Part shown: piece by piece, positions 11,549 to 22,684 of the stretch
Layout: each line of letters begins with the position of its first letter
Numbering within the stretch: position 1 is the first letter of the stretch
Source of the DNA: Ipomoea triloba
Lineage: Eukaryota > Streptophyta > Magnoliopsida > Solanales > Convolvulaceae
Direction of reading: 5' to 3'
Length of the DNA: 64,000 bases
Assembly (NCBI RefSeq): GCF_003576645.1
Contig: NC_044920.1
Span: 26,482,185 to 26,546,184 of the forward strand
Position numbers and translations under genes: made by a program
The notes under the pieces: generated by a model
What the model was told of the DNA's origin: nothing
What the model saw: only the letters and a program-made list of their open reading frames with translations
The model's database searches: none

Positions 11549-13662
11549 TTAATCCACAATTATACCTATGCTGTTGGAATTAGCAGAATTGGGCAATAAT
11601 GCTATGGATTCAGATGATTCTGGCATGGAACTTTGTTCTTGATCCACTTCCATAATTGGCTCCGAAAGGAAAGTTTCCGTCGGCATTTGCAGCAGCTCAA
11701 CGTCTCCTTCAAGCATTTCAACAACCCTACTCATTGAAGGCCTTGGGATTGGACTGGTTTGGATGCACCAAAGCCCAACTATGGTCATCTTCTTTGTAAT
11801 TCTCTTATCATCCTCATCTTCTTCTCCCATCTCAATTGCCTTGCCCTTGTTGATGTCATTGTAAATCCAAGATGGGAAGTATTTACTCGACTCGTCTTGT
11901 TCAGTAACCGGTGTTCTCTTTAAGCCTAGCATTTCCATGAGTAGCATTCCGAAGCTATATACATCAGCCTTATGAGAAATAGCTCCAATGCTTCTATTGA
12001 TCAGCTCCGGCGCCACATACCCAATTGTTCCACGAGCAGCAGTCAACGTGACAATGCTTTTATCGGTAGGAAACAATTTTGCAAGACCAAAATCAGAGAT
12101 TTTTGGAATGAAGTTATCATCCAAAAGGATATTGTGTGGTTTAATGTCAAAATGCAGGATTTGGATGTCACAACCTCGGTGCAAGTACTCAATCCCACGG
12201 GCGACGCCCACTACAATCTCAAACTTCCTTTCCGAATTCAACAAACTCGCATTAACTCCTTGATTAATGTACTTGTCAAGGGATCCATTAGACATGAAAT
12301 CATACACAAGAGCATGCTTGGAATTTTCTGCACAATATCCAACAAGTCGAACAATGTTGACATGATGAATCCTTCCCATGGAACCAACTTCATTGATGAA
12401 ATCTTGACCGCTAGACTTGGGCTTGCTCATTATCTTCACTGCAACATCGCTGCCACTTCGAAGTCTGCCTTTGTAAACAGTACCATAGCCCCCTTCTCCC
12501 AACTTCTGCTTCAAGCCCTTTGTCATATTCTTAATGTGTCTGTAAGAATACCTAATGGGCAAGAGATTATTATCGGCACTGAGGAAATTCTCGATTGCAT
12601 CGAACACTGATAAATGCCTTCTGTGGAATTTGATAATTAGAAACACAATTGCGCATGGAACTCCAATTATAATCTTTAATAGAGTGATTAGACACGCAAG
12701 TCCGGCCACAGCTGCAAAATATTACAAATTCTATTAAAGTATTTATACTAAAAAGAGTGGTACGGTGCAGTTATATTTACAGAGCAGTTCGTGAGAAGAG
12801 ATTGAGTTCTTACCCCCAAGAGCCGTCGGTATTGTTCTATATCGATAGAAACCTACAATAATATTGTGATGGGAATGGAGTTACGTTAGAGATGGAGAAG
12901 ATGTAGAAGTGAGGAAAATTTACTTCTCAAGTTAGCAATCATACATGATAAAGAGAAATTAAGATGATATATGTATGTGATCTAGTCAAGACAAGCTAAG
13001 TCACCTATCATTCTTACCGTAGTTGTTCCAGCAGGTTATCTCATGTGTGGTGTCATCAAGTTCACATTCTCCACTCCACCTGCAATTTTGATCACAAACA
13101 GCCTGGAACCAGGATAGCTCAAACCCATACGTCAAAGCATCATAGATTTCCAATAGACTAATATTAATCTGAGACGACACATTATTTTCTTGAATTCCCC
13201 AGGAAGTCATAGTTATGACCTCAACCCGGCATGAAACTCTTAAATCCGATGCATTAAGAGTGCCTAACTTAACATAAGCTTGGCCTGCAGAAGGGTAGGA
13301 TGGAGCATTATTATTCCTACCACTCCTGCTTTTATTATTCCAACACTCTTTGGTCATTTCTACAAAAGTGGAAGACTTCATTGGGAAGGGACAGCTCAAG
13401 AAAATAATTGGCACAGTAATTAAAGGAATTGGAGGCAACTTTTCCCAATAATATGGTGTCCTCTTGGCACGTGATATGCTATATGGATAACCACCGTGGT
13501 ATCTAAACAAATTGTACCGACTTACAGCATATCGGGGAAAGGAGCACACGTTATTGGTTTCTTGTACATCAGGATCAACCACACGGATAGTGTAGTTGTT
13601 GTAATTGATGGACTGAACATAGTATTTCTGGGAATAATGTAAAGTTAACACTGTTTGGTTTT
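11549..13662 (-). pseudogene. LRK10-like receptor kinase B2, 3' part (split by LTR retrotransposon)
   Basis: This is the kinase, TM and most of the ectodomain of a type B LRK10L gene. Minus-strand exons are 13662-13018 (ectodomain, continued from 23316-23091), 12852-12814 (39 bp) and 12711-11549. The ectodomain shows the conserved [19 protein letters not shown] and [10 protein letters not shown] blocks. The TM segment is about 306-331. The kinase has GEGGYG, K near 396, HFD near 490, DFG near 510 and APE near 538, and ends IIVD. The reading frame stops making sense at 13662, where the retrotransposon begins, directly after the target site GTTTT. Counting one TSD copy, all exons sum to 2073 nt (690 codons plus stop), so nothing else is broken. 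It is convergent with A1. As assembled the gene is disrupted; a truncated or read-through transcript cannot be excluded. Confidence 0.85.
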
Positions 13663-15129
13663 TGAAGGGTGTAGTTTTCGCGGTGGATGGAAAGTAATAG
13701 GTGGTAAAACGGGAAGAAGTTCCCGAGTATCGTTCTCAAAGGATGGCAAGGAGGGAGTTCAAGCAGTAAGGGGATTAAGCACAAGAGTGTTTAGTGTTTG
13801 AAAGCTAACCCAAACATAGTAAGAAAATGCACATGAAACATTAGGAAAATAAGGAACAAACAATGGAAACGATCAATTTGGAAAGGAGGATTTGGATCTT
13901 GCAACTCATATAGGTATCCTTGATTTCCTAAGATACTAGGCTAGCAACACTTAGATAATGAAAATGAGGCAAGACAACTATGCCAACGCCACTCTCGTGG
14001 TCATTGGCCTATCATCTAGTCCATAGTCCCATTCTCATGGCAACTAGGCTAGGTGAGGCAAATTATCGAACACATGGTGTGCTATTTGCCTTCCAATCCC
14101 CCTTTTCTCAAAGGTGGGAAGGAAACGTGCTAGGCTAGGCTAAGGAGTATCCCTACTCTCGTAGGTGAGACTCCTTCTCCAAACACCTCTCATATAGGTT
14201 GATCATTCCCACACAAGAGTCAAAGAAGATCACCATTCACACAATCAAACTCATAGTCAAAGCAATTGCAAAACCTAATTAATCAATTCAAAGCTCAAGA
14301 ATATCCATACAACATTGCTCAATCCAAATCCACAAAGATCTATCTAATCATACTTGAAATTGAAATAGCAAAAGCAAAAGTAATGACAAGAAATTAAAAG
14401 GAAGACTTAGCTTGAAATTAAACCTTGAACTTGAAATTGAATGTAGATCTCAATCTTGCAACAATGGAATTCTTCTCTAATTCTAATCTAAACTAAGAAT
14501 TGCAATGTGGAGTGAATTGGGAATGTTGAGTGAATTGGGGGAGATCTCTCTAGGCTAATCCTAGAGAGAGAAATATTCTAAACTGATCTAAAACTGAAGT
14601 GTGATGGATCCCCTGAAAAATGGCTCAATTCCCCTTTTAAATCTCGCCCAACCGCCAACTTTCCGCGATGGACGCACGGGTGGACGCGCGTCCACGGGCG
14701 CGTCCACTGCGATAAATGCGTCCAGACTTCAACTTCTGCGAGCGTTCTGATGGACGCCCGGGTGGACGCGCGCGTCCACTGCGCGTCCACAGCAGACTGC
14801 TGCACAGACTTCAAACTTCAGAGAGTGAAAAATTGGACGCAGGGGTGGACGCCTGGTGGACGCGCGTTCACTGGGGCGTCCACTGGGCGTCCATGGTGTA
14901 TTTCGCACTCCAACTTCGACTCGTGAATCCTTCTTCGAAATCTAGCCATTTTCTGCCTTTTTGCCCATCTTTTTACCTACAAAATGATTAACCAAGTGTG
15001 GAACGGGGTCCAATGGCAATATGAAGCATTCTAACGCAATAAAGGGACAAATCAAACACAAAAGCTACAAATTGTGCACTAGATGATCCGATAACAACCT
15101 TATAAAGATGGCATCTTTTGCACTTATCA
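13663..15129 (-). repeat. 3' LTR (about 1.47 kb)
   Basis: Read on the minus strand it starts TGATAAGTGCAAAAGATGCC and ends CTACACCCTTCA. A purine-rich stretch (AAAGTGTGGAAAGTT, just above 15129) sits where the polypurine tract should be. The GC-rich part at about 14665-14896 holds many TGGACGC/GCGTCCA motifs. Confidence 0.85.
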
Positions 15130-15576
15130 AACTTTCCACACTTTAAACCTTGCTTGTCCTCAAGCAAGCTATCCTTGAATCAAGCACACATAAGTGAAAA
15201 AGATGCCACAACTTTGATATTCAAGCAAGCTAAGACACAAGAATGATGCATACATTTGAAATCAATACATTCCTTAAGCTATCATGAAAATGTGTTCTTA
15301 AACAATCCTTCGATTCTCAATAACGACTATCCCAAGAACAAAAATCCTTTGGTAAAAATAAAGCATTTAGATTACTTCCAATTGTCATACGAGTCAAGCA
15401 TGCAATCCAATAAAGGGTTCACCAACCATTTAAAGCGGGCCACTAGGCGAGCCAACTAGTGGGACCGATGTGCACAAACCAAACCTATTAGACCACCCTT
15501 ATAACCTCAAGCCCCCTAGATTCTAGTGTGATAAACAAAAAGGCTTTAAGGTTATCTACTACCCCTCAAGACCGAC

Positions 15577-15865
15577 CATCGGGCTACCCGATCTCACATG
15601 GAGCTCCATGCTTTTTCGAGAACTGTGCAATGGGTGCCCGGTCCCAACGGGATAGATCTCTCCTTTTCTCATTCCCCAAGATAACCTCATCGGGCTACCC
15701 GACTTCACATGGATATCCATGCTTTTTCGAAGACGGTGCAATGGGTGCCCGAATCTCAGCGGAATGGCTCTCTTCAATTTTCTCATCTCCCAAGACTTCG
15801 TATCGGGGCAACCGACTTCACGTGGATCTCCACGCTTTTTCGAAGACAGTGCGATGGTTGCCCCT
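15577..15865 (-). repeat. Three ~112-bp tandem repeats in the non-coding part of the retroelement
   Basis: Units start at 15577, 15688 and 15801. Each carries a short inverted repeat (CATGGAGCTCCATG, CATGGATATCCATG, CGTGGATCTCCACG) followed by CTTTTTCGA and a GTGC(A/G)ATGG-TGCCC block. The same array reappears in the duplicated piece at about 17180-17468. Long open frames through the array on either strand are not recognisable proteins. Confidence 0.8.
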
Positions 15866-16485
15866 AACTTGCCCTAGCGAGACGGTTCATCTTTTTCATA
15901 TCCTAAGGTGGCCACATTGGGCTCTTTTGGGGTTTTTGGCCTCATTGGGCTCTTTTGAACAACTTAAAGTAAAGCATCACCTTCACAACCCCACACTACA
16001 CCTTCGGGAGAGCAAAATAAAGAAAATTAGGTTCAATTCCGGGCTTAGTAAGCATTATATTACTAGGTTTGATAGGTGCACACTCCCACTTCGTTACCTC
16101 CTTGACTATGGTCCGGGTTAAATGAGAGGTGAATATCACACAATCAAGCAACAATTCGTCAAATTTAAACAAAAGTATAAGAATTTTCTTCCACGGGATA
16201 GTCCTAATTGAGAAACAAGGGTTCATTCAAAACACACATTTTCCCAAAATAGATTAAACAATGTATTCATTTCAAACATATCCAACATTCTAAGTCAAGC
16301 AATACTTTTGCAAATCAAAGTCTTCAAGCACAAAGGTACTTCTCTTTCCACACTTTAAAACGAACATCGTCCTCGATGTTCACACTAAACACAAGGTGGA
16401 CAAGTCAAAGGTCTCAACATAACTATGCCCTTTCCACACTTTAAAAGTGTGTTACGAGCTAACGGATCACACAAACAAGCTTTTN

Positions 16486-18088
16486 CTTGGCGTCCATGGT
16501 GTATTTCGCAGTCCAACTTCGACTCGTGAATCCTTCTTCAAATTCTAGCCATTTTCTGCCTTTTTGCCCATCTTTTTACCTACAAAATGATTAACCAAGT
16601 GTGGAACGGGGTCCAATGGCAATATGAAGCATTCTAACGCAATAAAGGGACAAATCAAACACAAAAGCTACAAATTGTGCACTAGATGATCCGATAACAA
16701 CCTTATAAAGATGGCATCTTTTGCACTTATCAAACTTTCCACACTTTAAACCTTGCTTGTCCTCAAGCAAGCTATCCTTGAATCAAGCACACATAAGTGA
16801 AAAAGATGCCACAACTTTGATATTCAAGCAAGCTAAGACACAAGAATGATGCATACATTTGAAATCAATACATTCCTTAAGCTATCATGAAAATGTGTTC
16901 TTAAACAATCCTTCGATTCTCAATAACGACTATCCCAAGAACAAAAATCCTTTGGTAAAAATAAAGCATTTAGATTACTTCCAATTGTCATACGAGTCAA
17001 GCATGCAATCCAATAAAGGGTTCACCAACCATTTAAAGCGGGCCACTAGGCGAGCCAACTAGTGGGACCGATGTGCACAAACCAAACCTATTAGACCACC
17101 CTTATAACCTCAAGCCCCCTAGATTCTAGTGTGATAAACAAAAAGGCTTTAAGGTTATCTACTACCCCTCAAGACCGACCATCGGGCTACCCGATCTCAC
17201 ATGGAGCTCCATGCTTTTTCGAGAACTGTGCAATGGGTGCCCGGTCCCAACGGGATAGATCTCTCCTTTTCTCATTCCCCAAGATAACCTCATCGGGCTA
17301 CCCGACTTCACATGGATATCCATGCTTTTTCGAAGACGGTGCAATGGGTGCCCGAATCTCAGCGGAATGGCTCTCTTCAATTTTCTCATCTCCCAAGACT
17401 TCGTATCGGGGCAACCGACTTCACGTGGATCTCCACGCTTTTTCGAAGACAGTGCGATGGTTGCCCCTAACTTGCCCTAGCGAGACGGTTCATCTTTTTC
17501 ATATCCTAAGGTGGCCACATTGGGCTCTTTTGGGGTTTTTGGCCTCATTGGGCTCTTTTGAACAACTTAAAGTAAAGCATCACCTTCACAACCCCACACT
17601 ACACCTTCGGGAGAGCAAAATAAAGAAAATTAGGTTCAATTCCGGGCTTAGTAAGCATTATATTACTAGGTTTGATAGGTGCACACTCCCACTTCGTTAC
17701 CTCCTTGACTATGGTCCGGGTTAAATGAGAGGTGAATATCACACAATCAAGCAACAATTCGTCAAATTTAAACAAAAGTATAAGAATTTTCTTCCACGGG
17801 ATAGTCCTAATTGAGAAACAAGGGTTCATTCAAAACACACATTTTCCCAAAATAGATTAAACAATGTATTCATTTCAAACATATCCAACATTCTAAGTCA
17901 AGCAATACTTTTGCAAATCAAAGTCTTCAAGCACAAAGGTACTTCTCTTTCCACACTTTAAAACGAACATCGTCCTCGATGTTCACACTAAACACAAGGT
18001 GGACAAGTCAAAGGTCTCAACATAACTATGCCCTTTCCACACTTTAAAAGTGTGTTACGAGCTAACGGATCACACAAACAAGCTTTTA
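16486..18088 (-). repeat. Near-identical second copy of 14887-16484 (assembly duplicate)
   Basis: This carries the start of an LTR followed by the same internal non-coding sequence, bordered on both sides by a single N. It is base-for-base the same over long stretches, which points to an unresolved repeat rather than a real tandem duplication. Confidence 0.75.
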
Positions 18089-20367
18089 NCTTCCAAAGGT
18101 TTGCAACTATCCACGTCCATGAGTATGCTATTCTCTTCCGAATTTCCTCTTTTTTCATTTTTCTTCTTTTCACCAAACTCCTTTTCATCATTTCTCACTT
18201 TATACTCAACTTCCTCCTTTACACTCTCATCTCTTGTCTTTTCCTTCTCCTCTTCTATGATTTTGCCATGAACTTCCTCAAACAACACCTTCTTATTTTC
18301 AAAATTTTCTTCTTCATTTTCCTTTTCTATAGTCATACTCTCTTCACTCCGATCTTTACCAATCAAATCATGAATATATAAAGCATCATTAAGGCAATTA
18401 TCATGGAAGTTCACCAATTCAACATCAATTAAAAGGCAATTATCATGGAAGTTCACCAATTCAACATCAATTAAATCACACAAGCTAGCCTCGATATTCA
18501 TATCATCATCAATTAAATCACACAAGCTAGCCTCGATATTCATATCATCATCACCACAAAGCATCTCATGCAAATCGATATTCATATCATCATCACCACA
18601 AAGCATCTCATGCAAATCATTAGCAAGTTCATTTGACAAAGATTCATCACCAAAAGTAAAAGACTCAAGAATATCATTCTCATTTTCAACCCCTTCTATC
18701 ATTATTTCTTGTTTCTCATTCTCCCTCTCTTCGTCACTATTCAACAAAACATCCCTTTCACTTCCATCTATTTCCTCCTCGACTTCTCCAAGAAATTCAT
18801 GAACATACATAGCATCATCAATACAATCATCAAAGAATTTCACGAACTCAACATCATTCAATTCACACACATTCGCATCATCATGCACATTATCATCACC
18901 ACATACTATCTCATGCAATTTATCATCATTCTCATTAATCAAAGCATTATCATCAAACGTGAAAGATTCAAGGCCATCATTATCTTTTAAAGAAACGGAA
19001 GAATTGTTTTCACAAGGATTGGAAGAGTTGCCATCATAAGAATTAGAGAAATTATCCACACATGACTCTATTGAATTATTCTCCATAGAATTGAAAGAAT
19101 TATTTTCACAAGTATCAACACAATTTTCATCATCATCGGAGGAGGAGTCAAATGAATCATTATCACTAAAGTCATAAGGGTTGAAAAAATTGACCTCATT
19201 ATCAACATCTTCATTTATGCCATTATTTTCACTAGTCATATCTACCACGTTTTCAATTCCATCATCAACACAATCAATGTTAGCATTATCAAAATGAATA
19301 GGCACATGAATATCATCACAATCATTATTCTCATCACACATGTCGGCCCAAGATTTAGAAATTTTATCACCAAGAGTAGTGCTAACACTAATAGGGTCAA
19401 GTGTCTTACCACATGCAAGCTCAATAGTGTCACCACATGACTTTTCCTCTTCCCACACTATCTCCACATCACCATCACTCTCCTTTTCCTCAACATTCTC
19501 ATATTCTTGCTTCCACCCTTCCCTAATATTGGCCATTTCTTGCTTTAATTCTTCTATCCTTGCCAACATCTTGTTCTTCATGTCTTCCATGTTTTCCTCC
19601 TCATATGGTTGCATCATGTACTCCTCATTCTCATAGTGGTTGCACTCTTGATCAATTTCGTCCCTATGGTGATTGTACCTACATTCACATGGGAAGTTAG
19701 TCTTACATTTCTTGCAATATGGGTACTTTTGGCATTGATACTTATAGTGAGGCCCTTTACAAGCATAACAAATCACTTGTCGATTCATATCTTCAAGCAT
19801 GTGTTCCTCAATGGTCTTGAAGCGGTCATTCGGGTCTCTTGGCTTGGGTTTCAACAAATGGTCATACATGTGCTTGATAATAGATTTCTTTTTGGGTGGA
19901 GGTGTGTTTTGAGTATACGATTGTGGAGAGTAGGATTGGGATGTGTAAGAGTCGTAGGATTGAGAATTAGAGAATCCTCTTTGTTGAGGGTAGTCATCAT
20001 CTTCGTCATAGTGGATAGATTGGTAAGATTTTGAATCATAGCTTTGAGGTAGTGGTGGGGCTCTTCTTGAGTAGTGGTAATCACCATATTCTCTATCATC
20101 ATATTGAGTTCTTGATATTTGCCTTGGTGGTGGATCATCATACTCATCATATGCCTTATCATCATATTGAGGTCTTGATGGTTGCCTTCTTGGTTGGTAT
20201 TCTTCTTGTGAAGATCCATATGTCCTTGAGTAAGGTTGTTCATAGTCCTCATAATCTCTATAACCATAGGGGTTAGAAACTTGAGCATTATAGCCTCCCC
20301 TTGGTTGCCTATATCCTACTTGATCTTCATAGTAATCCTCTTGTTGATATCTTGCTTGAGAATACAC
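18070..20367 (-). CDS. Gag-like protein of non-autonomous LTR retrotransposon, copy 1
   Basis: The open frame of about 765 codons enters the N at 18089. The first ~150 residues are low complexity and rich in Y, Q, R, S and D. A cysteine cluster follows: C200-x2-C203-x3-H207-x4-C212 and then CKKC and CEC, resembling a zinc knuckle with one residue fewer than the canonical CCHC spacing. The C-terminal half is acidic and Asn/Asp/Ser-rich. I do not recognise a known gag family. It presumably binds the element RNA (inference). The frame has no ATG near its start: it opens at a GTG after a stop four codons upstream, next to a possible splice acceptor (CTATAG), so a spliced leader is possible. Three successive 42-bp direct duplications at 18391-18617 add 42 residues and are probably assembly artefacts. 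Confidence 0.6.
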   Translation of the reverse strand: MYSQARYQQEDYYEDQVGYRQPRGGYNAQVSNPYGYRDYEDYEQPYSRTYGSSQEEYQPRRQPSRPQYDDKAYDEYDDPPPRQISRTQYDDREYGDYHYSRRAPPLPQSYDSKSYQSIHYDEDDDYPQQRGFSNSQSYDSYTSQSYSPQSYTQNTPPPKKKSIIKHMYDHLLKPKPRDPNDRFKTIEEHMLEDMNRQVICYACKGPHYKYQCQKYPYCKKCKTNFPCECRYNHHRDEIDQECNHYENEEYMMQPYEEENMEDMKNKMLARIEELKQEMANIREGWKQEYENVEEKESDGDVEIVWEEEKSCGDTIELACGKTLDPISVSTTLGDKISKSWADMCDENNDCDDIHVPIHFDNANIDCVDDGIENVVDMTSENNGINEDVDNEVNFFNPYDFSDNDSFDSSSDDDENCVDTCENNSFNSMENNSIESCVDNFSNSYDGNSSNPCENNSSVSLKDNDGLESFTFDDNALINENDDKLHEIVCGDDNVHDDANVCELNDVEFVKFFDDCIDDAMYVHEFLGEVEEEIDGSERDVLLNSDEERENEKQEIMIEGVENENDILESFTFGDESLSNELANDLHEMLCGDDDMNIDLHEMLCGDDDMNIEASLCDLIDDDMNIEASLCDLIDVELVNFHDNCLLIDVELVNFHDNCLNDALYIHDLIGKDRSEESMTIEKENEEENFENKKVLFEEVHGKIIEEEKEKTRDESVKEEVEYKVRNDEKEFGEKKKNEKRGNSEENSILMDVDSCKPLEXKSLFV

Positions 20368-20570
20368 TATAGAGGATCAACCTATCAACACAAAGATAAG
20401 AGAGTGTTTTGCAACTAGAAGTAGTTGCGAGTGAGAGTAGTAGCAATTGAAATGACAAAAAGATTAAAATGTAAACAAAGTAAATTGCAAAAATAAAAAG
20501 TAAAAAGGGGGGGGGGGTTAGACTCTCTAACTTGAACACTTGCTCATGTTAATCCAAAGGCACTTACTAC

Positions 20571-22445
20571 TCAAAAACCGATGCCATCCCCGGCAACGGC
20601 GCCATTTGAAGGGTGTAGTTTTCGCGGTGGATGGAAAGTAATAGGTGGTANCTCGATATTCATATCATCATCACCACAAAGCATCTCATGCAAATCATTA
20701 GCAAGTTCATTTGACAAAGATTCATCACCAAAAGTAAAAGACTCAAGAATATCATTCTCATTTTCAACCCCTTCTATCATTATTTCTTGTTTCTCATTCT
20801 CCCTCTCTTCGTCACTATTCAACAAAACATCCCTTTCACTTCCATCTATTTCCTCCTCGACTTCTCCAAGAAATTCATGAACATACATAGCATCATCAAT
20901 ACAATCATCAAAGAATTTCACGAACTCAACATCATTCAATTCACACACATTCGCATCATCATGCACATTATCATCACCACATACTATCTCATGCAATTTA
21001 TCATCATTCTCATTAATCAAAGCATTATCATCAAACGTGAAAGATTCAAGGCCATCATTATCTTTTAAAGAAACGGAAGAATTGTTTTCACAAGGATTGG
21101 AAGAGTTGCCATCATAAGAATTAGAGAAATTATCCACACATGACTCTATTGAATTATTCTCCATAGAATTGAAAGAATTATTTTCACAAGTATCAACACA
21201 ATTTTCATCATCATCGGAGGAGGAGTCAAATGAATCATTATCACTAAAGTCATAAGGGTTGAAAAAATTGACCTCATTATCAACATCTTCATTTATGCCA
21301 TTATTTTCACTAGTCATATCTACCACGTTTTCAATTCCATCATCAACACAATCAATGTTAGCATTATCAAAATGAATAGGCACATGAATATCATCACAAT
21401 CATTATTCTCATCACACATGTCGGCCCAAGATTTAGAAATTTTATCACCAAGAGTAGTGCTAACACTAATAGGGTCAAGTGTCTTACCACATGCAAGCTC
21501 AATAGTGTCACCACATGACTTTTCCTCTTCCCACACTATCTCCACATCACCATCACTCTCCTTTTCCTCAACATTCTCATATTCTTGCTTCCACCCTTCC
21601 CTAATATTGGCCATTTCTTGCTTTAATTCTTCTATCCTTGCCAACATCTTGTTCTTCATGTCTTCCATGTTTTCCTCCTCATATGGTTGCATCATGTACT
21701 CCTCATTCTCATAGTGGTTGCACTCTTGATCAATTTCGTCCCTATGGTGATTGTACCTACATTCACATGGGAAGTTAGTCTTACATTTCTTGCAATATGG
21801 GTACTTTTGGCATTGATACTTATAGTGAGGCCCTTTACAAGCATAACAAATCACTTGTCGATTCATATCTTCAAGCATGTGTTCCTCAATGGTCTTGAAG
21901 CGGTCATTCGGGTCTCTTGGCTTGGGTTTCAACAAATGGTCATACATGTGCTTGATAATAGATTTCTTTTTGGGTGGAGGTGTGTTTTGAGTATACGATT
22001 GTGGAGAGTAGGATTGGGATGTGTAAGAGTCGTAGGATTGAGAATTAGAGAATCCTCTTTGTTGAGGGTAGTCATCATCTTCGTCATAGTGGATAGATTG
22101 GTAAGATTTTGAATCATAGCTTTGAGGTAGTGGTGGGGCTCTTCTTGAGTAGTGGTAATCACCATATTCTCTATCATCATATTGAGTTCTTGATATTTGC
22201 CTTGGTGGTGGATCATCATACTCATCATATGCCTTATCATCATATTGAGGTCTTGATGGTTGCCTTCTTGGTTGGTATTCTTCTTGTGAAGATCCATATG
22301 TCCTTGAGTAAGGTTGTTCATAGTCCTCATAATCTCTATAACCATAGGGGTTAGAAACTTGAGCATTATAGCCTCCCCTTGGTTGCCTATATCCTACTTG
22401 ATCTTCATAGTAATCCTCTTGTTGATATCTTGCTTGAGAATACAC
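20571..22445 (-). CDS. Gag-like protein of the retrotransposon, copy 2 (partial duplicate)
   Basis: It is identical to copy 1 over its first ~600 codons, then cut by the N at 20651. Downstream codons read into LTR sequence and are not real. It is most likely the same gene represented twice by the scaffolder. Directly upstream on the minus strand lie the leader, a G/C homopolymer (about 22585-22594) and the primer site. Confidence 0.6.
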   Translation of the reverse strand: MYSQARYQQEDYYEDQVGYRQPRGGYNAQVSNPYGYRDYEDYEQPYSRTYGSSQEEYQPRRQPSRPQYDDKAYDEYDDPPPRQISRTQYDDREYGDYHYSRRAPPLPQSYDSKSYQSIHYDEDDDYPQQRGFSNSQSYDSYTSQSYSPQSYTQNTPPPKKKSIIKHMYDHLLKPKPRDPNDRFKTIEEHMLEDMNRQVICYACKGPHYKYQCQKYPYCKKCKTNFPCECRYNHHRDEIDQECNHYENEEYMMQPYEEENMEDMKNKMLARIEELKQEMANIREGWKQEYENVEEKESDGDVEIVWEEEKSCGDTIELACGKTLDPISVSTTLGDKISKSWADMCDENNDCDDIHVPIHFDNANIDCVDDGIENVVDMTSENNGINEDVDNEVNFFNPYDFSDNDSFDSSSDDDENCVDTCENNSFNSMENNSIESCVDNFSNSYDGNSSNPCENNSSVSLKDNDGLESFTFDDNALINENDDKLHEIVCGDDNVHDDANVCELNDVEFVKFFDDCIDDAMYVHEFLGEVEEEIDGSERDVLLNSDEERENEKQEIMIEGVENENDILESFTFGDESLSNELANDLHEMLCGDDDMNIEXPPITFHPPRKLHPSNGAVAGDGIGF

Positions 22446-22665
22446 TATAGAGGATCAACCTATCAACACAAAGATAAGAGAGTGTTTTGCAACTAGAAGT
22501 AGTTGCGAGTGAGAGTAGTAGCAATTGAAATGACAAAAAGATTAAAATGTAAACAAAGTAAATTGCAAAAATAAAAAGTAAAAAGGGGGGGGGGGTTAGA
22601 CTCTCTAACTTGAACACTTGCTCATGTTAATCCAAAGGCACTTACTACTCAAAAACCGATGCCAT

Positions 22666-22682
22666 CCCCGGCAACGGCGCCA
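22666..22682 (-). promoter_or_regulatory. tRNA-Asp-type primer binding site
   Basis: Read on the minus strand it is TGGCGCCGTTGCCGGGG, 2 bp inside the 5' LTR end (TG at 22685). This string is the primer site of Athila/Tat-like plant Gypsy elements. A duplicate lies at about 20588-20604. Confidence 0.85.
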
Positions 22683-22684
22683 TT

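Noticed and set aside
11972..12610. Plus-strand open frames antisense to type B kinase exons (also near 28586, 6416 and 48001)
   Set aside because: They recur wherever the kinase exon recurs and have no own conservation pattern; they are mirror frames of the kinase.
15528..17724. Open frames of about 197 codons over the 112-bp repeats (two copies)
   Set aside because: The repeats vary like RNA hairpins rather than codons, the opposite strand is equally open, and no protein family is recognisable.
18709..22354. Plus-strand open frames antisense to the gag-like gene
   Set aside because: They are shadows of the low-complexity minus-strand ORF.
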